A DNA stretch of 24,981 nucleotides from Planctomycetota bacterium (GCA_024278775.1 JAJRSP010000101.1:1-24981), one strand, 5' to 3'; counted from the stretch's first letter, positions 15,642 through 24,032 are shown. Numbers and translations are program-made. The notes: generated by a model from the letters alone, not told the origin.

Positions 15642-16238
15642 CTATGGGCCCTGCCAGAACTTCCACCAAGGCTTTGGGCGCTGATCGCGGGTGATGGCGT
15701 TTTGCATTGTTGTTGTCTTGGGGAGTTTGGAGCGCAGATCGAGTAGGCGTTCGCGGGCGAACAGCTCGGGATGGTCGCGCAGCCGGTCGCGTGATTCGGG
15801 TGTGAAGGCGGCGGATTCGGGCGGCAGCTCGTTGTCGGTGTAGAATTTGAGCGCTTCGTCGAGGCATTGTGCGGCTTCGTAACCCAGGCGGCGGGCTTCG
15901 ATCTTTTTTTCCTCCTTGTCGGCGGCTTCGAGGATGACTCGGAATAATGTGATCCACTGGCCGACGTCGATCATGTGCGATGGCTCTTCGGTGGGGTTCA
16001 GGACGGGATAAAGGTCGTCTCGATCTTGTGGGGCGTCGTTGATGGGCAGCGTGAAGACAAACTCAAAGCGGTTCGCACATTGGGCGCATTGGCCTTGCAT
16101 GGTGATCGAGCGGCCGTTGTCTGCGGGTGTTTTTTGATCGCAGGTCAGCGGGCCTTTGCTACATCTGGCGCAGGGTGTGACGCCAAGGTACATGAACGCT
16201 TCGGCGAGGCTGTGGGCGTGGAGGGGTGCGTCGTCCAT
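15642..16238 (-). CDS. Hypothetical protein with paired CxxC motifs
   Basis: I do not recognise this 198-residue protein. The N-terminal 60 residues contain CARC (23-26) and CAQC (51-54), which could form one zinc site; the strand FEFVFTLP follows. The middle, about 88-130, is helical and charged (EAADKEEKKIEARRLGYEAA). The region around 131-160 resembles a short helical repeat. The C-terminus is basic and tryptophan-rich (KPWWKFWQGP). No signal peptide or membrane segment is seen, so it is probably cytoplasmic. Codon usage looks like that of its neighbours. It may be a lineage-specific protein of the Planctomycetota. Confidence 0.7.
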   Translation of the reverse strand: MDDAPLHAHSLAEAFMYLGVTPCARCSKGPLTCDQKTPADNGRSITMQGQCAQCANRFEFVFTLPINDAPQDRDDLYPVLNPTEEPSHMIDVGQWITLFRVILEAADKEEKKIEARRLGYEAAQCLDEALKFYTDNELPPESAAFTPESRDRLRDHPELFARERLLDLRSKLPKTTTMQNAITRDQRPKPWWKFWQGP

Positions 16239-16373
16239 GACGGGTTAATCGTGTCGGGTCGGCGTCCGTCGTTAGAGTGCGGTCGATTTTGACAGTGCGG
16301 GTTCTCGCCGTCCGCTCCCTTACGGTCGCGGCTCTGAAAGAGCGAAACCCGAGAAACCACGAGTCACGATGTT
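16239..16373 (+). repeat. Intergenic gap with a degenerate repeat
   Basis: Within these 135 bases, 16312-16336 (CCGCTCCCTTACGGTCGCGG and the following CTCTGA) resembles a diverged member of family 2. The same GCCGCTCCCTT word recurs at 10966-10976. No promoter or terminator was clear. Confidence 0.4.
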
Positions 16374-17156
16374 CTAGTTCGTGCTGCCGGCGGCGAGCAT
16401 GTCGGCTCCGAATTTCTGAAACAGGGCGAACACTTTGGCGTCGCGTTCCGTTGCGTTGATCGAGTCGTCGGCGAGCACGTCGCTGATGCCTTGCAGGGAA
16501 TCGACCACGGTCGTCAGCATTTTCGTTTGCTGCTCCGTCGTTTCGGGGACGGTCGGTGTGGCCATGTACCAGCGGCCGTCGACTTTTTCGAAACCGACGG
16601 CGGCCATCGCCAACGGTGCCGACGCTTTGGTTTCGGACTCGAAAGTGATGGCCTCCGGTGCGATGGTGAGGTGGAGACCCATTTCGAGGGCCGGCACGAT
16701 CATGGCTGCATACGCAGGCTGGGGATCGAGTGCTTTGAGCGATTCGATCAGCTTCAGCGCCGTTTCGTGGGCCTGTCGCTGAAGGTCGGCGGTGTCGCGG
16801 AGTACCGATCGCTGTCGCTCGACATGGTGGTCGGCGACGGTTTCGAAATCGCTCTCGCTCATGGCGTCGTTGATGGAAGCGATGAGTTCGATGATTTCCG
16901 CGCGATCGTCACCGCCGTGGTCGTCGTCATGGTCTGCGTCTTCGTCGTGCGGGCCGAGGTCGGCCAACGGTTCGATCACGTCGGCACGCTGGTTTAGGAC
17001 GCTTTCGTCCATGTCGGAGATCGGGGTTGGCAGCAGAGGCCGACTCCCGTCGCCGAGGTTGGTATTGAATGCCTCAGCCTCAAACCGGTCACGACAGCCG
17101 ACGGTGAGGAGAATGGCTGACAGCACGAACGTTTTGGAGATTTTCCACCTGATCAT
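16374..17156 (-). CDS. Putative lipoprotein, unknown function
   Basis: The 260-residue protein starts with a short basic, hydrophobic signal and a lipobox, LTVGC (Cys 21), so it is probably anchored in the cell envelope. Residues about 68-84 are Asp/His-rich (DEDADHDDDHGGDD), a possible metal-binding or flexible linker. The rest is mostly helical (EIIELIASINDAMSES onward), with a strand-rich centre (LAMAAVGFEKVDGRWYMATP) that looks like the last strands of an NTF2-like or similar small domain. I do not recognise the family. ATG 17156 has no Shine-Dalgarno sequence. It is 62 bases downstream of the AGCS transporter stop on the same strand. Confidence 0.7.
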   Translation of the reverse strand: MIRWKISKTFVLSAILLTVGCRDRFEAEAFNTNLGDGSRPLLPTPISDMDESVLNQRADVIEPLADLGPHDEDADHDDDHGGDDRAEIIELIASINDAMSESDFETVADHHVERQRSVLRDTADLQRQAHETALKLIESLKALDPQPAYAAMIVPALEMGLHLTIAPEAITFESETKASAPLAMAAVGFEKVDGRWYMATPTVPETTEQQTKMLTTVVDSLQGISDVLADDSINATERDAKVFALFQKFGADMLAAGSTN

Positions 17157-17162
17157 GTTTGT

Positions 17163-17191
17163 AACGTAGCAACTTTGGTTGACGGTGCCAA
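17163..17191 (-). promoter_or_regulatory. Possible promoter giving a leaderless lipoprotein mRNA
   Basis: On the minus strand TTGGCA (17186-17191) and TACGTT (17163-17168) are 17 bases apart. The expected start falls on the A of the ATG at 17156. The -10 box is weak (3 of 6), so this is tentative. Confidence 0.25.
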
Positions 17192-17218
17192 CGGCCTGCG
17201 GCGGCGATCACTCAATTG

Positions 17219-19036
17219 TTAGCGCGTCTGCTTCATTTCACCCGAATCGAGGCGGCGGAAGTAGTCGTTGGCCGCCCGCAAGAGTCGGGGCAGCAGAATC
17301 AGGACAGCCGGCAGGTTGCACAGAACCATCATGCCGGTTGTGGCGTCGGAGAAGTCGTAGACGGTGGAAAACTTGTTCAGGACCATCCCGAGAAACACGA
17401 AGACCACGAACACAAATTTGTAGATCAGGATGGCGCCGGGTCCGAAAAGGTACTCCGCCGCCTTTTCGCCGTAGTAGGACCAGCTCAACATCGTGCTGAA
17501 ACCGAACAGGCAGACGCCGATGGTAATGACCCATTTGCCCAGACCGGCGTATCCGGTGTCGAAGGCGAAGCGCATCATCTCCGCGCCGTCCAACGGCAGA
17601 TGAGCGGGCATGCCGGGGGTGACTTTGGCGAGATTTTCAAGATCGGCTTCGTCGATTTTCGTAGCATCGAGCGTGATGGAATCGATCCCGGTCCAGTGGT
17701 CCGAGCTTGCGTCGCCGGTGATCGGAAGCGTGATTTCCGTCGGTTCTTTTCCCGGTTCGGCGGCGATGTGTACCGACAGTCTTGATGACTGCTGAATCTC
17801 GGATAGATAGCTCTCCTGGAATTCTTCATCGATATCGTGTGCGATGTTGATGACGATGCGCTGACCATCGACGGCTGACACGGTTCCGACGGCCGGTCGA
17901 CACCACACGCCGGTCATGAGCAGGACGAGGGCGCTCATGGTGCAGATGATCAGCGTGTCAATGTAAGGGCCCAATCCCGCGACGATGCCTTCGCGAATGG
18001 GTTCGTCTGTCTTGGCGGCTGCGTGGGCGATTGCGGCTGACCCTTCACCGGCTTCGTTGCTGAAACACGCACGGCGAAGTCCCCAGGTGAACGCGACCCA
18101 GAATCCCACGCCAACGAACGTGCCTTCGCTGTTTGTGGAGGTGAAAGCGCTCTTGCAGATCAACGCGAGGTAATGAGGAATTTCCGAAGCGTGCGAGCCG
18201 ATGATGTACAACGCGCCGACGAAGTACACGAGGCACATGGTGGGCACGAGCTTGGAAGCGACGCCGCCAATGCGCTTGATGCCGCCGATGATGACCAACG
18301 CTACGAGCACGGAGACGACTGAGGCGGATAGCCATTTTTCGACGTGAAAATTCTGCCACAGGACGTTGCTGACATTCCAGCCCTGGAACATATTGCCGCC
18401 GCCGAAGCTGTTGAGCATCGTCGCGACGGCGAAAAGAACCGCGAGTATTTTGAAAAACGCCCACCCGCCGTTGCCCTTGGCCCGGAGCGGATCGACGAGC
18501 GCTTTTTGGATGTACCACATCGGCCCGCCGCGGACTTCACCACGGGCGGATTCGATCGCACCCTCTTCGGGTGGCGCTTCACCCTTGTATTCCAGCGTGC
18601 GCGATTCGGTGTCGGCTTCCATGAGTGCAGGCGCACTGGGATCGGGCACGTCGCGTACGTCTCGGTACATGACCGCCAGCGAGCATTCCGCGAATTTGAG
18701 CGCCATGCCAAACAGGCCGACCACCCACATCCAGAACACCGCGCCCGGTCCGCCCAGCGAAATCGCGACGGCGACTCCGGCGATGTTGCCCAGCCCGATG
18801 GTGGCGGACAGCGCTGAACAGAGTGCCTGAAAATGCGAGATGGCACCCGGATCGGAATCGTCGTCGTACTTGCCGCGAACGCAGCTAAGCCCGTGTGTCA
18901 GCACGCGCCATTGAGGGAACTTGGCTGCGATGGAGATGAGCAACCCGCAGCCGAGCAACAGGACGAAGAGCGGCATGCTCCAGACGTATTTCGATAGCCC
19001 CGCCGCGATCGTGCCGAGATCAAACTCTGCTAACAT
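17219..19036 (-). CDS. AGCS family sodium:alanine/glycine symporter, enlarged
   Basis: AGCS transporters bring alanine or glycine into the cell with Na+. Signatures are ALSATIGLGNIAGVAVAI (75-92) followed by GGPGA, GLRRACFSNEAGEGSA (319-334) and FSTMLSWSYYGEKAAEYLFG (513-532). The protein has 605 residues, whereas the family is usually about 450-550. Two insertions explain the excess. An acidic loop at about 128-168 lies in the position of a normally short cytoplasmic loop. A soluble stretch of about 105 residues (about 380-485), probably extracytoplasmic, contains strand-like segments such as VDGQRIVINIAHDID and SIQITL-like repeats. The start is ATG 19036; its ribosome binding site is weak. 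It is divergent from the NSS transporter. Confidence 0.9.
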   Translation of the reverse strand: MLAEFDLGTIAAGLSKYVWSMPLFVLLLGCGLLISIAAKFPQWRVLTHGLSCVRGKYDDDSDPGAISHFQALCSALSATIGLGNIAGVAVAISLGGPGAVFWMWVVGLFGMALKFAECSLAVMYRDVRDVPDPSAPALMEADTESRTLEYKGEAPPEEGAIESARGEVRGGPMWYIQKALVDPLRAKGNGGWAFFKILAVLFAVATMLNSFGGGNMFQGWNVSNVLWQNFHVEKWLSASVVSVLVALVIIGGIKRIGGVASKLVPTMCLVYFVGALYIIGSHASEIPHYLALICKSAFTSTNSEGTFVGVGFWVAFTWGLRRACFSNEAGEGSAAIAHAAAKTDEPIREGIVAGLGPYIDTLIICTMSALVLLMTGVWCRPAVGTVSAVDGQRIVINIAHDIDEEFQESYLSEIQQSSRLSVHIAAEPGKEPTEITLPITGDASSDHWTGIDSITLDATKIDEADLENLAKVTPGMPAHLPLDGAEMMRFAFDTGYAGLGKWVITIGVCLFGFSTMLSWSYYGEKAAEYLFGPGAILIYKFVFVVFVFLGMVLNKFSTVYDFSDATTGMMVLCNLPAVLILLPRLLRAANDYFRRLDSGEMKQTR

Positions 19037-19176
19037 AAGAAATCCACGGGTAAATGGTAGCCATACACGCGGGGGAGGATTCTAGTGCATGATCGTTTCA
19101 GTGCAACATGCCGCGTTGTTTGGTGGAGGCGTGCTTTCCTCTTGCATAATCGTTTGATGGTCGAGTATGGTTTCGC

Positions 19177-19195
19177 GTCGGAGTGGTGCTCCGAC
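19177..19195. repeat. Perfect hairpin in the divergent region
   Basis: GTCGGAG (19177-19183), TGGTG, CTCCGAC (19189-19195) gives seven perfect pairs with a 5-base loop. It may be an operator for the divergent transporters or another repeat element. Confidence 0.5.
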
Positions 19196-19233
19196 ACGCA
19201 CCGTTTGACGGGTGGTACGGCTGGGCGTTGCGA

Positions 19234-19287
19234 TGAGTACGCTTTGGGCGCAACATGCCCGCCTTGGAGACGGGCATGCCACCCACC
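19234..19287. repeat. Dispersed repeat family 1, copy C
   Basis: TGAGTACGCTT, GCGCAACATGCCCGCC and GGCATGCCACCC match copies A and B. ATGCCCG (19255-19261) pairs perfectly with CGGGCAT (19271-19277). Upstream, GGCTGGGCG at 19220-19228 is also found upstream of copy A (6877-6885), so the repeat unit may be longer than the core. Confidence 0.65.
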
Positions 19288-19366
19288 GCGTACTGGATGA
19301 CGTGTGTCAGCGGAGCAGTTGAATTTCGCGCAAACGTGCGGCGGACGCACGCCTACGGGATGAACC

Positions 19367-21190
19367 ATGACCGAAACACCCGCCCTGGACAAAGCGGCGA
19401 CGCGCGAACACTGGGGATCGCGGTTCGGTGTCATTCTTGCTGTGGCTGGTTCCGCCGTCGGTCTGGGGAACTTTTTGCGATTCCCGGGAACGGCTGTCAA
19501 CAACGGCGGCGGTGCATTTCTGGTTCCGTATTTCATCAGCTTCGTGGTTCTTGGGATTCCGATTGCCTGGTGCGAATGGACGATAGGCCGACTGGGCGGT
19601 CGCTTCGGCCAGAACAACGGTCCGGGGATCATGTACGCGTTGTCGCGCAACGCGCTGGGGCGGTTCACGGGAGCGCTCACGCTGGCGATTCCGGTTCTCG
19701 TGTACATGTACTACGTCATACTGGAGGCGCTCTGCCTGCGCTATTCCATCCACTTTTTCTCCGGCGGGTTCGCGGAACTGTTCGCCACGGCAACCGAAGC
19801 CGGCACGAGCATCGTCGGCGCTTCGAGCAAATTCACGAAGGAAACCGTCGGGATGAATGAGAACGGCGGCATGTATGGCAATGCCATGCTGTGGCTGATC
19901 CTGCTGTGCTTTTTGGTCAATTTCGTCATCATCTATCGCGGCGTGACGAAGGGCATCGAGAAGTTCTGCATCGCCGCCATGCCGCTTCTGATACTTTGTG
20001 CAGTCATCGTTCTGGTGCGCGTGCTGACGTTGGGCAATGAAGTCGACGGGCGGACGATCGGCAGTGGGCTTGGGTTTATGTGGAATCCGGACTGGGGGGC
20101 GCTGCGCAACCCAGAGGTATGGCTTCGTGCTGCGGGGCAAATCTTTTTCAGTCTGAGCGTTGGGTTCGGGTTGATCCTTTGCTATTCAAGCTATCTCAAG
20201 AAAGACGACGACGTTGTTCTCACATCGTTGAGCGCGTCGAGCACGAACGAATTTTGCGAAGTCATTCTCGGCGGCATGATTGTGGTGCCGGCAGCGTTTC
20301 TGTTTCTCGGGCCTGGAAACACGCCGGCGGGCACGTTCGCGTTGGGCTTTTTTACGGTGCCCGCGATCATGTACCATATGCCCGGCGGTTCGTTCTTTGG
20401 AGGTATGTGGTTCGGGTTGCTGTTCCTGGCTGCGGTGACGAGTTCGATCAGTATGCTTCAACCGGCGATCGCGTTTCTTGAGGACGGCTTCGGCCTGAAG
20501 CGCCGGGCGAGCGTGACGATTTTGGGCGTTTTCACGACGGGCGGCGCCGCGATCATCATGTACTTCAGCAAGAACCTCCAGGCGCTTAGTTTCACCGATT
20601 TCTGGTGCGAGTTCATGATGATCCTGGCTGGTCTGGGGCAGGTGATTATTTTCGGCTGGATTATTGGCGCGAAACGCGGTGTCGAGGAAATGAATCGCGG
20701 TTCCGTGCTGCGCACACCGAGGCTGCTGCCCTTTTTCATTCGGTTTGTTACGCCGACGTTTCTCATCGTGGTGTTGTCGCTTTGGTGTTACTACAACGCG
20801 CCGTCGCGGCTGGAAGCCATGAGCCCGACGATTAAGGGGCAGGCGGCTGCTCGATCCGTTTACGCGGGCGCTGTGGCTGAACACTTCGCTGATGAAGAGC
20901 TGGCGGGCGAAGCGTTGGCGGCGCGCGTTACGACGTTGCTGGGCCAAGCAAAGGGCATGCCGGAGACGCTTGACGGTCTGCCGGGTTGGCTGCGGGTATT
21001 GGATCAAGACGCGGAGGCGAAACGGGCTGAGGCCGCCAGCAACGCGAATGTAGCGCGCTATGTGTTTGTCGCGGTGATTCTCCTGTTGATCCTGATTTTG
21101 GCTGTCAGCGATATCGCATACCGAAACCGCATCGGGCGATCCATCGAGCAAAGCGGTATCGATTCCGGCGAATGGGGGACGGCGTCGTGA
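19367..21190 (+). CDS. NSS family (LeuT-like) sodium-dependent amino-acid transporter
   Basis: The protein has 607 residues against about 510 in LeuT. TM1 reads AVAGSAVGLGNFLRFP (25-40), almost the LeuT motif, with Asn 35 at the Na1 position. TM6 is FFSLSVGFGLILCYSSYLKK (260-279). Asn 294 with Glu 298 matches the LeuT Na1 Asn and the Glu that makes bacterial members chloride-independent. Ala 355, Thr 358 and Ser 359 match the Na2 site. The substrate is probably an amino acid; which one is not readable. Residues about 478-562 form a soluble, Ala/Glu-rich helical segment between the last membrane helices, absent from LeuT. ATG 19367 has GGGA six bases upstream. It overlaps the next small gene by four bases. 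Confidence 0.92.
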   Translation: MTETPALDKAATREHWGSRFGVILAVAGSAVGLGNFLRFPGTAVNNGGGAFLVPYFISFVVLGIPIAWCEWTIGRLGGRFGQNNGPGIMYALSRNALGRFTGALTLAIPVLVYMYYVILEALCLRYSIHFFSGGFAELFATATEAGTSIVGASSKFTKETVGMNENGGMYGNAMLWLILLCFLVNFVIIYRGVTKGIEKFCIAAMPLLILCAVIVLVRVLTLGNEVDGRTIGSGLGFMWNPDWGALRNPEVWLRAAGQIFFSLSVGFGLILCYSSYLKKDDDVVLTSLSASSTNEFCEVILGGMIVVPAAFLFLGPGNTPAGTFALGFFTVPAIMYHMPGGSFFGGMWFGLLFLAAVTSSISMLQPAIAFLEDGFGLKRRASVTILGVFTTGGAAIIMYFSKNLQALSFTDFWCEFMMILAGLGQVIIFGWIIGAKRGVEEMNRGSVLRTPRLLPFFIRFVTPTFLIVVLSLWCYYNAPSRLEAMSPTIKGQAAARSVYAGAVAEHFADEELAGEALAARVTTLLGQAKGMPETLDGLPGWLRVLDQDAEAKRAEAASNANVARYVFVAVILLLILILAVSDIAYRNRIGRSIEQSGIDSGEWGTAS

Positions 21191-21372
21191 TCGCGACATT
21201 TCTCATGCAGGAAGGCCTGACCACGGGCGGCATCGCCATGATGGTGGGCTGCATGGGGTTCGTGCTGGGGCTGTGCCTTTTTTGCGTGGTCCGACTTTTG
21301 CGCGATGCCAACCCGGCTGAGCATCATCACGTTCCGCTTGACATTGATACGCACGACACGGACGACTCGTAG
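21187..21372 (+). CDS. Small single-helix symporter accessory protein (MetS-like)
   Basis: The 61-residue product has one hydrophobic helix (about 14-40, GGIAMMVGCMGFVLGLCLFCVV) and then a polar His/Asp-rich tail (NPAEHHHVPLDIDTHDTDD). The GTG start overlaps the transporter stop as GTGA, with GGGGGA about eight bases upstream. An ATG at 21172 would overlap more and ignore that site. Small one-helix proteins follow NSS transporters in other bacteria. In Corynebacterium, MetS is required with MetP for methionine uptake. The same role is inferred here from position, size and topology; sequence similarity to MetS was not tested. The His/Asp tail could bind metal. Confidence 0.75.
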   Translation: MIATFLMQEGLTTGGIAMMVGCMGFVLGLCLFCVVRLLRDANPAEHHHVPLDIDTHDTDDS

Positions 21373-21378
21373 CGTGTT

Positions 21379-21392
21379 CCCCGGTTGCGGGG
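21379..21392. terminator. Hairpin between convergent genes
   Basis: CCCCG (21379-21383), GTTG, CGGGG (21388-21392) is followed by CTGTTT. It sits in the 37-base gap between the accessory-protein stop and the DinB-like stop, so it may end transcription from the left. The T-tract is short. Confidence 0.45.
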
Positions 21393-21409
21393 CTGTTTGA
21401 CCTCAACGG

Positions 21410-21907
21410 TCAGCGCAGAAACCCTTTTCCGAGCAGACGGCGGATTGTCGCAATCTGTCCCGCGTGAAACCCTTCGTGACGAATGCAGTGAATGATCGCG
21501 CCAAGATTGGTCTTGTAGTGCGGGTGAGTCGCCCCGTCTTTTCCGTAGCAGGGTTCGTCCAGCAGAGATTCCGACATGCCCGCAACGGCGGTGAGCACTT
21601 CGGCGTGTATGTCAGCCATTTTCTTCAGAACGATTTCCGATGACGGGTAATCATGCTCGGTCGCGCTGAGGACCGGCCCGCCGATCGGGAAGTGTTGCCC
21701 AAAGTCCTCTTCCGGGGCAGGCCCGCCGAGACACCGCGTGAGAATCAGCAGATGCTCCGCGAACCCGATGTGTCCGCAAAGCCAGAGAATGTGCGGCAAG
21801 CCCGGCGCGGGTTGGAAAAACCAGTCGCCACCTTCAATGTCAGCCATGAGTTTGAGCGTCCAATCGCGTGTGGCGTCGACGGCTTCGGCGAGTTGATCGG
21901 TCTTCAT
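21410..21907 (-). CDS. DinB/YfiT-like metal-binding protein
   Basis: The 165-residue protein fits the DinB-like four-helix bundle. The expected His triad is visible: His 46 in LCGHIGFAEHLL, and His 144 with His 148 in HEGFHAGQI. These usually bind a divalent metal. Members include bacillithiol and mycothiol S-transferases and related thiol-dependent enzymes; the substrate here is unknown. ATG 21907 has AGGAG about ten bases upstream. It lies 36 bases downstream of the permease on the same strand, possibly one operon. Length and motif order are typical, with no truncation. Confidence 0.85.
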   Translation of the reverse strand: MKTDQLAEAVDATRDWTLKLMADIEGGDWFFQPAPGLPHILWLCGHIGFAEHLLILTRCLGGPAPEEDFGQHFPIGGPVLSATEHDYPSSEIVLKKMADIHAEVLTAVAGMSESLLDEPCYGKDGATHPHYKTNLGAIIHCIRHEGFHAGQIATIRRLLGKGFLR

Positions 21908-21943
21908 TGCTGTGTTGCTCCTGAATAATGGGTGAGAATTTGA

Positions 21944-23620
21944 TCAGTGTTTCGGTTCCGATTGTGTGCGGATGCAGGCCACGATGGCAGCGGCGGCGAG
22001 AAGGTAGCCGACGGCGATAGGCCAAGCGCGGTAAGCGTATGCGTTTTCGGATGGCTTGGCGAAGATGAACAGGAAGTCGATCGCGTTTCCGCTGACCTGA
22101 TAGGCGTGCGTCAAGCCGATGGCTGCGCAGAATGCTCCGATGCACGACCACACCGCTGCCGCCCGGTATTTCCGGTCGATGAGGTTCGCGGAAAGAGCAG
22201 CCAAAATCATGCAGGTGAAGATGTACCCCCGCTCCATCAGGTTCAGCCCGTGGATGAGGAAACCGTTGACCGTGGATAGTTGACCCGCGTCGCGGTGTTC
22301 GGATTGGAGCAAGTCCTGCATGGTGGTGGCTGGTCCGACAGGGGCGAGAAATTGCTCGGCGACAGGCGCGCCGGGTGGAACGGGTATCAATTGTGCGGCG
22401 AGGAACGCTCCCCACATGACGGTCGCACCCCAGGCTGCGATGGCGGGGAACAGACCGATCGCAACGGCGGGTGCGTGTTCGGACGGTGTGGCTTGAAACG
22501 CCTGAGCGGTGATGACCAATCCGATCCACAGAACGATGGCGATACCGGCCTCCAGGGGCACGATGCTGTTGATCAAAGCGACGGTGCCGGTCAGGCAGAT
22601 GAGGGCGATGACGAAGCCATTGAGCGTCGAGTAGCCCGCCCGGGCACCCAAACTCTTCCAACCCGGATGGCCTATGTAAATCGTCGTGGGGAAGCAACTC
22701 CCGAAGCACGCGGCTGCCAGCGTGCCCAGACCGTTCATGGCCAGTGACGAACGTGTGTCATAGCGATCGCCGCCCGCCTCGGCCGACTCGATGTTCTGGA
22801 GGCTGCCGACGAGATTGAACAGACCCATCGGCACAATGACGGAAACGAAGCCGATCCACTCACCGACGGGCAGGTCCAGGACGCTACGTAACGCCCCGCC
22901 CGCAAACTGAGGCCAGCGGACTTCGCGGACGGCCCACGCATCGCGCACAGCGTCGATGGCCATCGGTTTCGCCAGCCACGCTTCGGGCAGGCACCACGCG
23001 ACAGCGGTCCCAGCCACAACGGCGACGAAGCCACCGGGCAGGCCCAACGGCATGCGCGCTTTGGCGAAATATGTAAGGAGAATGATCGCCAACGGCAGCA
23101 TAGCCACCATCGGTGAGGCGAAGATTTCGAGGGCAAACTTCATCGCGATGAAGCCGATGGCAATGCCGGCGAGCGTGGAGAGCAACGCGGCACGCGGCGT
23201 GTGACGGCGAACCCAGTCGGCTACGAAGGCACCGAAAAACTCGATCAAGCCGCTGCCCGCGCAGGCGAACACGCCCATGACCCAGGCTGTCTCCGCCGAT
23301 CCGGTGCACCGATAGACGGGTGCGAGAACGAAGAATATGTAGACCAGCAGCGACGGCGTGTTGATGCCGTAAGGCAGCGCCGTGACGTCATCGCGCTGCT
23401 CGCGTTTGGCCAGCCGGTGGGCCTGCCATGCGTAGAAAATGTTTCCGAACAAGATCGACACCGCCGCCCCGGGGAGGATGAAGGCGTAGATAAAGCGGGC
23501 ATCGTCGCCGGTCATGCCACACAGGCCTGAGCACAGCGCGACGATGAGCAGAAGCTGCACAAGGTTGTCGATGAACAACCCGAAGAACCCGTCGAGATCG
23601 TTTCGGACAAACAGTTTCAT
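21944..23620 (-). CDS. NCS2/AzgA-type xanthine/uracil family permease
   Basis: The 558-residue protein has about 12-13 hydrophobic segments. It contains [13 protein letters not shown] (78-90), typical of nucleobase permeases of the AzgA-like branch (COG2252 type), and [13 protein letters not shown], which resembles the conserved TM region of the family. These proteins import nucleobases such as hypoxanthine, guanine or adenine with protons. Substrate cannot be read from sequence alone. I chose ATG 23620 ([14 protein letters not shown]); the open frame extends to a TTG at 23659, adding 13 residues that do not look necessary. DinB-like lies 36 bases downstream. Confidence 0.82.
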   Translation of the reverse strand: MKLFVRNDLDGFFGLFIDNLVQLLLIVALCSGLCGMTGDDARFIYAFILPGAAVSILFGNIFYAWQAHRLAKREQRDDVTALPYGINTPSLLVYIFFVLAPVYRCTGSAETAWVMGVFACAGSGLIEFFGAFVADWVRRHTPRAALLSTLAGIAIGFIAMKFALEIFASPMVAMLPLAIILLTYFAKARMPLGLPGGFVAVVAGTAVAWCLPEAWLAKPMAIDAVRDAWAVREVRWPQFAGGALRSVLDLPVGEWIGFVSVIVPMGLFNLVGSLQNIESAEAGGDRYDTRSSLAMNGLGTLAAACFGSCFPTTIYIGHPGWKSLGARAGYSTLNGFVIALICLTGTVALINSIVPLEAGIAIVLWIGLVITAQAFQATPSEHAPAVAIGLFPAIAAWGATVMWGAFLAAQLIPVPPGAPVAEQFLAPVGPATTMQDLLQSEHRDAGQLSTVNGFLIHGLNLMERGYIFTCMILAALSANLIDRKYRAAAVWSCIGAFCAAIGLTHAYQVSGNAIDFLFIFAKPSENAYAYRAWPIAVGYLLAAAAIVACIRTQSEPKH

Positions 23621-23674
23621 GACCTGCGGGTATGTAACGGCGATTGATCGGCGGGGCAAACGAATCGTTCGCGG

Positions 23675-23956
23675 TCAGCTTTGCGTGTCGTCCACGGGCG
23701 GTGCGTCGTAGGAAACAAGTGCGCCGCATTCCGGGCATGTGCCGGATCGATTCATTGTAAGATCGTAATCGCAGTGATGGCAGGTTGCGGCTTCGCCCCA
23801 GTACCAGACGTTTACGATTCCTTCGGAATTGTGCTGCGAGTGCGAGATGGAGATCAATCGGTCGGGGCCGACGGTTGTGGCAAAATCGGCGGCTTCCATG
23901 AACAGACGATCCCAGGATTTGAACGTGGCTTTGAAATGTTTGCACAAGACGCGCAT
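23675..23956 (-). CDS. Small C-terminal zinc-ribbon protein
   Basis: This 93-residue protein has an N-terminal alpha+beta domain (SWDRLFMEAADFATTVG, then RLISISHSQHNSEGIVNVWYW) and a C-terminal zinc ribbon with Cys 59, 62, 74 and 77 (CHHC and CPEC). The ribbon has the same spacing as those in the membrane protein at 8902-9876. I do not recognise the N-terminal domain. The helix followed by two strands suggests a small dodecin-like or dimeric alpha/beta fold, which is a guess. ATG 23956 is chosen because AAGGAG lies about ten bases upstream; the longer frame to 24028 lacks such a site. No membrane segment. Confidence 0.8.
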   Translation of the reverse strand: MRVLCKHFKATFKSWDRLFMEAADFATTVGPDRLISISHSQHNSEGIVNVWYWGEAATCHHCDYDLTMNRSGTCPECGALVSYDAPPVDDTQS

Positions 23957-24032
23957 GGTGCAATGCTCCTTCTGAATCCGTGGCGACCGCGATGAATTCC
24001 GTGTGTTCTTCGGGTGTCGTGCTTTCAATATC

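Larger units (their letters stand above)
19037..19366. other. Repeat-filled divergent intergenic region
   Basis: This 330-base region separates two divergent sodium symporters. It holds a near-direct repeat (TGCATGATCGTTT at 19086-19098 and TGCATAATCGTTT at 19143-19155, 12 of 13), a perfect stem GTCGGAG/CTCCGAC (19177-19183 with 19189-19195) and family 1 copy C (19234-19287). A short GCAACATGCC at 19103-19112 echoes the family 1 core. I could not assign promoters confidently. The small open frames here are translations of the repeats and I do not call them genes. Confidence 0.6.

Noticed and set aside
19085..19300. Small frames in the divergent transporter gap
   Set aside because: They translate the hairpin and family 1 repeats (TCPPWRRACHPP and similar) and have no ribosome binding site.
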